Assembly: GCA_024689525.1 (NCBI GenBank)
Contig: JAILDI010000032.1
Span: 1-6,632 of the forward strand
DNA: 6,632 nt
DNA from: Bacteroidales bacterium
GTDB taxonomy: Bacteria > Bacteroidota > Bacteroidia > Bacteroidales > UBA932
Reading direction: 5' to 3'
Positions 5,792 to 6,632 of this stretch are shown one piece after another. A model generated the notes under the pieces. It was given only the letters and a program-made list of their open reading frames with translations. It was not told where the DNA came from and made no database searches. The translations under genes were made by a program, and so were the position numbers. Numbering within the stretch: the stretch's first letter is position 1; each line of letters begins with the position of its first letter.

Positions 5792-6632
5792 TCACGGCAG
5801 GTCAAAGGCGGCGAGGAGGTCGTCGGGGGAGGTGGAGTCGAAGAAGGAGGGGGCATCCTGAAGGAGGGGAGTGATAGCCTCTCGTGTGAAGGGAACGCCT
5901 TCGAGGCGTGCGGCAAGTGTAGTAGGATCCTGAAGGCCGATGAAGTCGCCTCCAAAATGCACGCCGCTCAGGCACCCGTGACGTAGCGACCAGCCCAGTT
6001 GCAGGGTGCCGCACCCGAGTTTCACGCTCCGGCTGAACTCCGCCTGTGGCGACCGCCCGTAAATCCACTCCCAAGAGCGGAACTTGTCATCTAGACCAAG
6101 CGCAGCGCGTGGAGAGATCTCATTGTCACCCCCGGCGAGGTACTCCTGCAGGGCGGCGGTGAACTTCACCATAGTGAAGCCCGGCAGATAGTCCCGCAAG
6201 TTTGCCACGCGGGAGCGGACGGAGGCTATCCCGGCAGAGGAAACTTTGCTCCCAGGGGTGGCAAGTGCCGATACCAGCGCCTCAAGATCCACGTCGAACA
6301 TCAGCGTTCCGTGAATCATCATACGGTCCCGTGAGAGCCGTTTGGCGTATCCGGAGCATTTGCGTCCATCGACAAAAATGTCGTTCCGTCCACCAAGCTC
6401 CGCCGGCACACCCATCGCCCTAAGTGCCTCCACAATCTGCACGGGCTTATCCGTCTCGAAACACTTTGACGGCCCCACGATGGAGTAATTCAGATTCCCC
6501 AAATCGTGATACACGGCACCCCCGCCAGTAATCCTCCGCACAAGCGCAATCCCGTGCTCCTGAAGATAGGGGAGGTTCACCTCCGCATAAGGATTCTGGT
6601 TGAGCCCGATAATAACCGCCGGCGAGTTCCTC
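5792..6632 (-). CDS. lplA: Lipoate-protein ligase A, 5' end missing (partial)
   Basis: Cytoplasmic enzyme that activates free lipoate with ATP and attaches it to lysines of the E2 subunits of 2-oxoacid dehydrogenases or the glycine cleavage H protein. The frame is open to the right edge: 17 codons (first visible RNSPAVIIGLNQNPYAE) precede the GTG at 6580, which is therefore internal. The lipoate/ATP binding signature RRITGGGAVYHDLGN follows. DGRKCSGYAKR, encoded near 6370-6340, holds the lysine expected to contact lipoyl-adenylate, followed by HGTLMFDVDLE. The C-terminal accessory domain is present after SWEWIYGRSP, so this is a two-domain ligase able to do both half reactions. About 279 residues are visible; Bacteroidetes relatives are around 330, so roughly 45-50 residues lie outside. 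It converges on the lipoprotein gene; its own promoter is beyond the window. Confidence 0.93.
   Translation of the reverse strand, partial: RNSPAVIIGLNQNPYAEVNLPYLQEHGIALVRRITGGGAVYHDLGNLNYSIVGPSKCFETDKPVQIVEALRAMGVPAELGGRNDIFVDGRKCSGYAKRLSRDRMMIHGTLMFDVDLEALVSALATPGSKVSSAGIASVRSRVANLRDYLPGFTMVKFTAALQEYLAGGDNEISPRAALGLDDKFRSWEWIYGRSPQAEFSRSVKLGCGTLQLGWSLRHGCLSGVHFGGDFIGLQDPTTLAARLEGVPFTREAITPLLQDAPSFFDSTSPDDLLAAFDLP

Noticed and set aside
6578..6580. GTG as start of lipoate-protein ligase
   Set aside because: The frame remains open upstream and encodes the conserved stretch NSPAVIIGLNQNP, so the true start is beyond the right edge.
1..6632. Defence system, phage, insertion sequence or CRISPR array
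   Set aside because: No nuclease, transposase, integrase, toxin-antitoxin pair, spaced repeats or terminal inverted repeats with target duplications were found; all genes fit housekeeping or envelope families.

Overview
The window looks like a chromosomal segment of a Bacteroidota bacterium, most likely Bacteroidales with a fairly GC-rich genome. The grounds are: a DUF5020/Tsx-like outer membrane protein; a PHP-type YwqE/CpsB-like phosphatase; a lipoprotein with an acidic stretch after its lipidated cysteine; mostly absent Shine-Dalgarno sequences; and TAnnTTTG-type promoter elements. I see no insertion sequence, phage, integrase, tRNA, rRNA or CRISPR repeat. The species cannot be named from this sequence.

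Region 1 (1-2828, minus strand) is a compact three-gene unit read leftwards: a UraA-type uracil permease, a Tsx/DUF5020-like outer membrane beta-barrel, and the N-terminal half of an AzgA-type purine permease that runs off the left edge. Gaps of 28 and 14 bases suggest one transcript. Together they could form a route for nucleosides or nucleobases across both membranes. This is the most coherent functional unit in the window.

Region 2 (2829-3795) starts with a 115-base divergent control region holding a good Bacteroidetes -7 box for the plus strand. A short, slightly divergent PHP-family protein-tyrosine phosphatase follows, with no capsule genes or tyrosine kinase beside it. Next comes a 198-base gap with a hairpin and a candidate promoter.

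Region 3 (3796-5672, plus strand) is a two-gene unit: a membrane-anchored beta-lactamase-fold serine hydrolase with an S-x-x-K motif, and, two bases later, a small lipocalin-like lipoprotein. Region 4 (5673-6632) has a near-perfect long palindrome acting as a two-way terminator, then a convergent lipoate-protein ligase gene cut off at its 5' end by the right edge.

I looked for an undescribed system and do not see strong evidence for one. The best candidates for follow-up are the trans-envelope nucleobase cassette and the serine hydrolase/lipocalin pair; both are built from known families.
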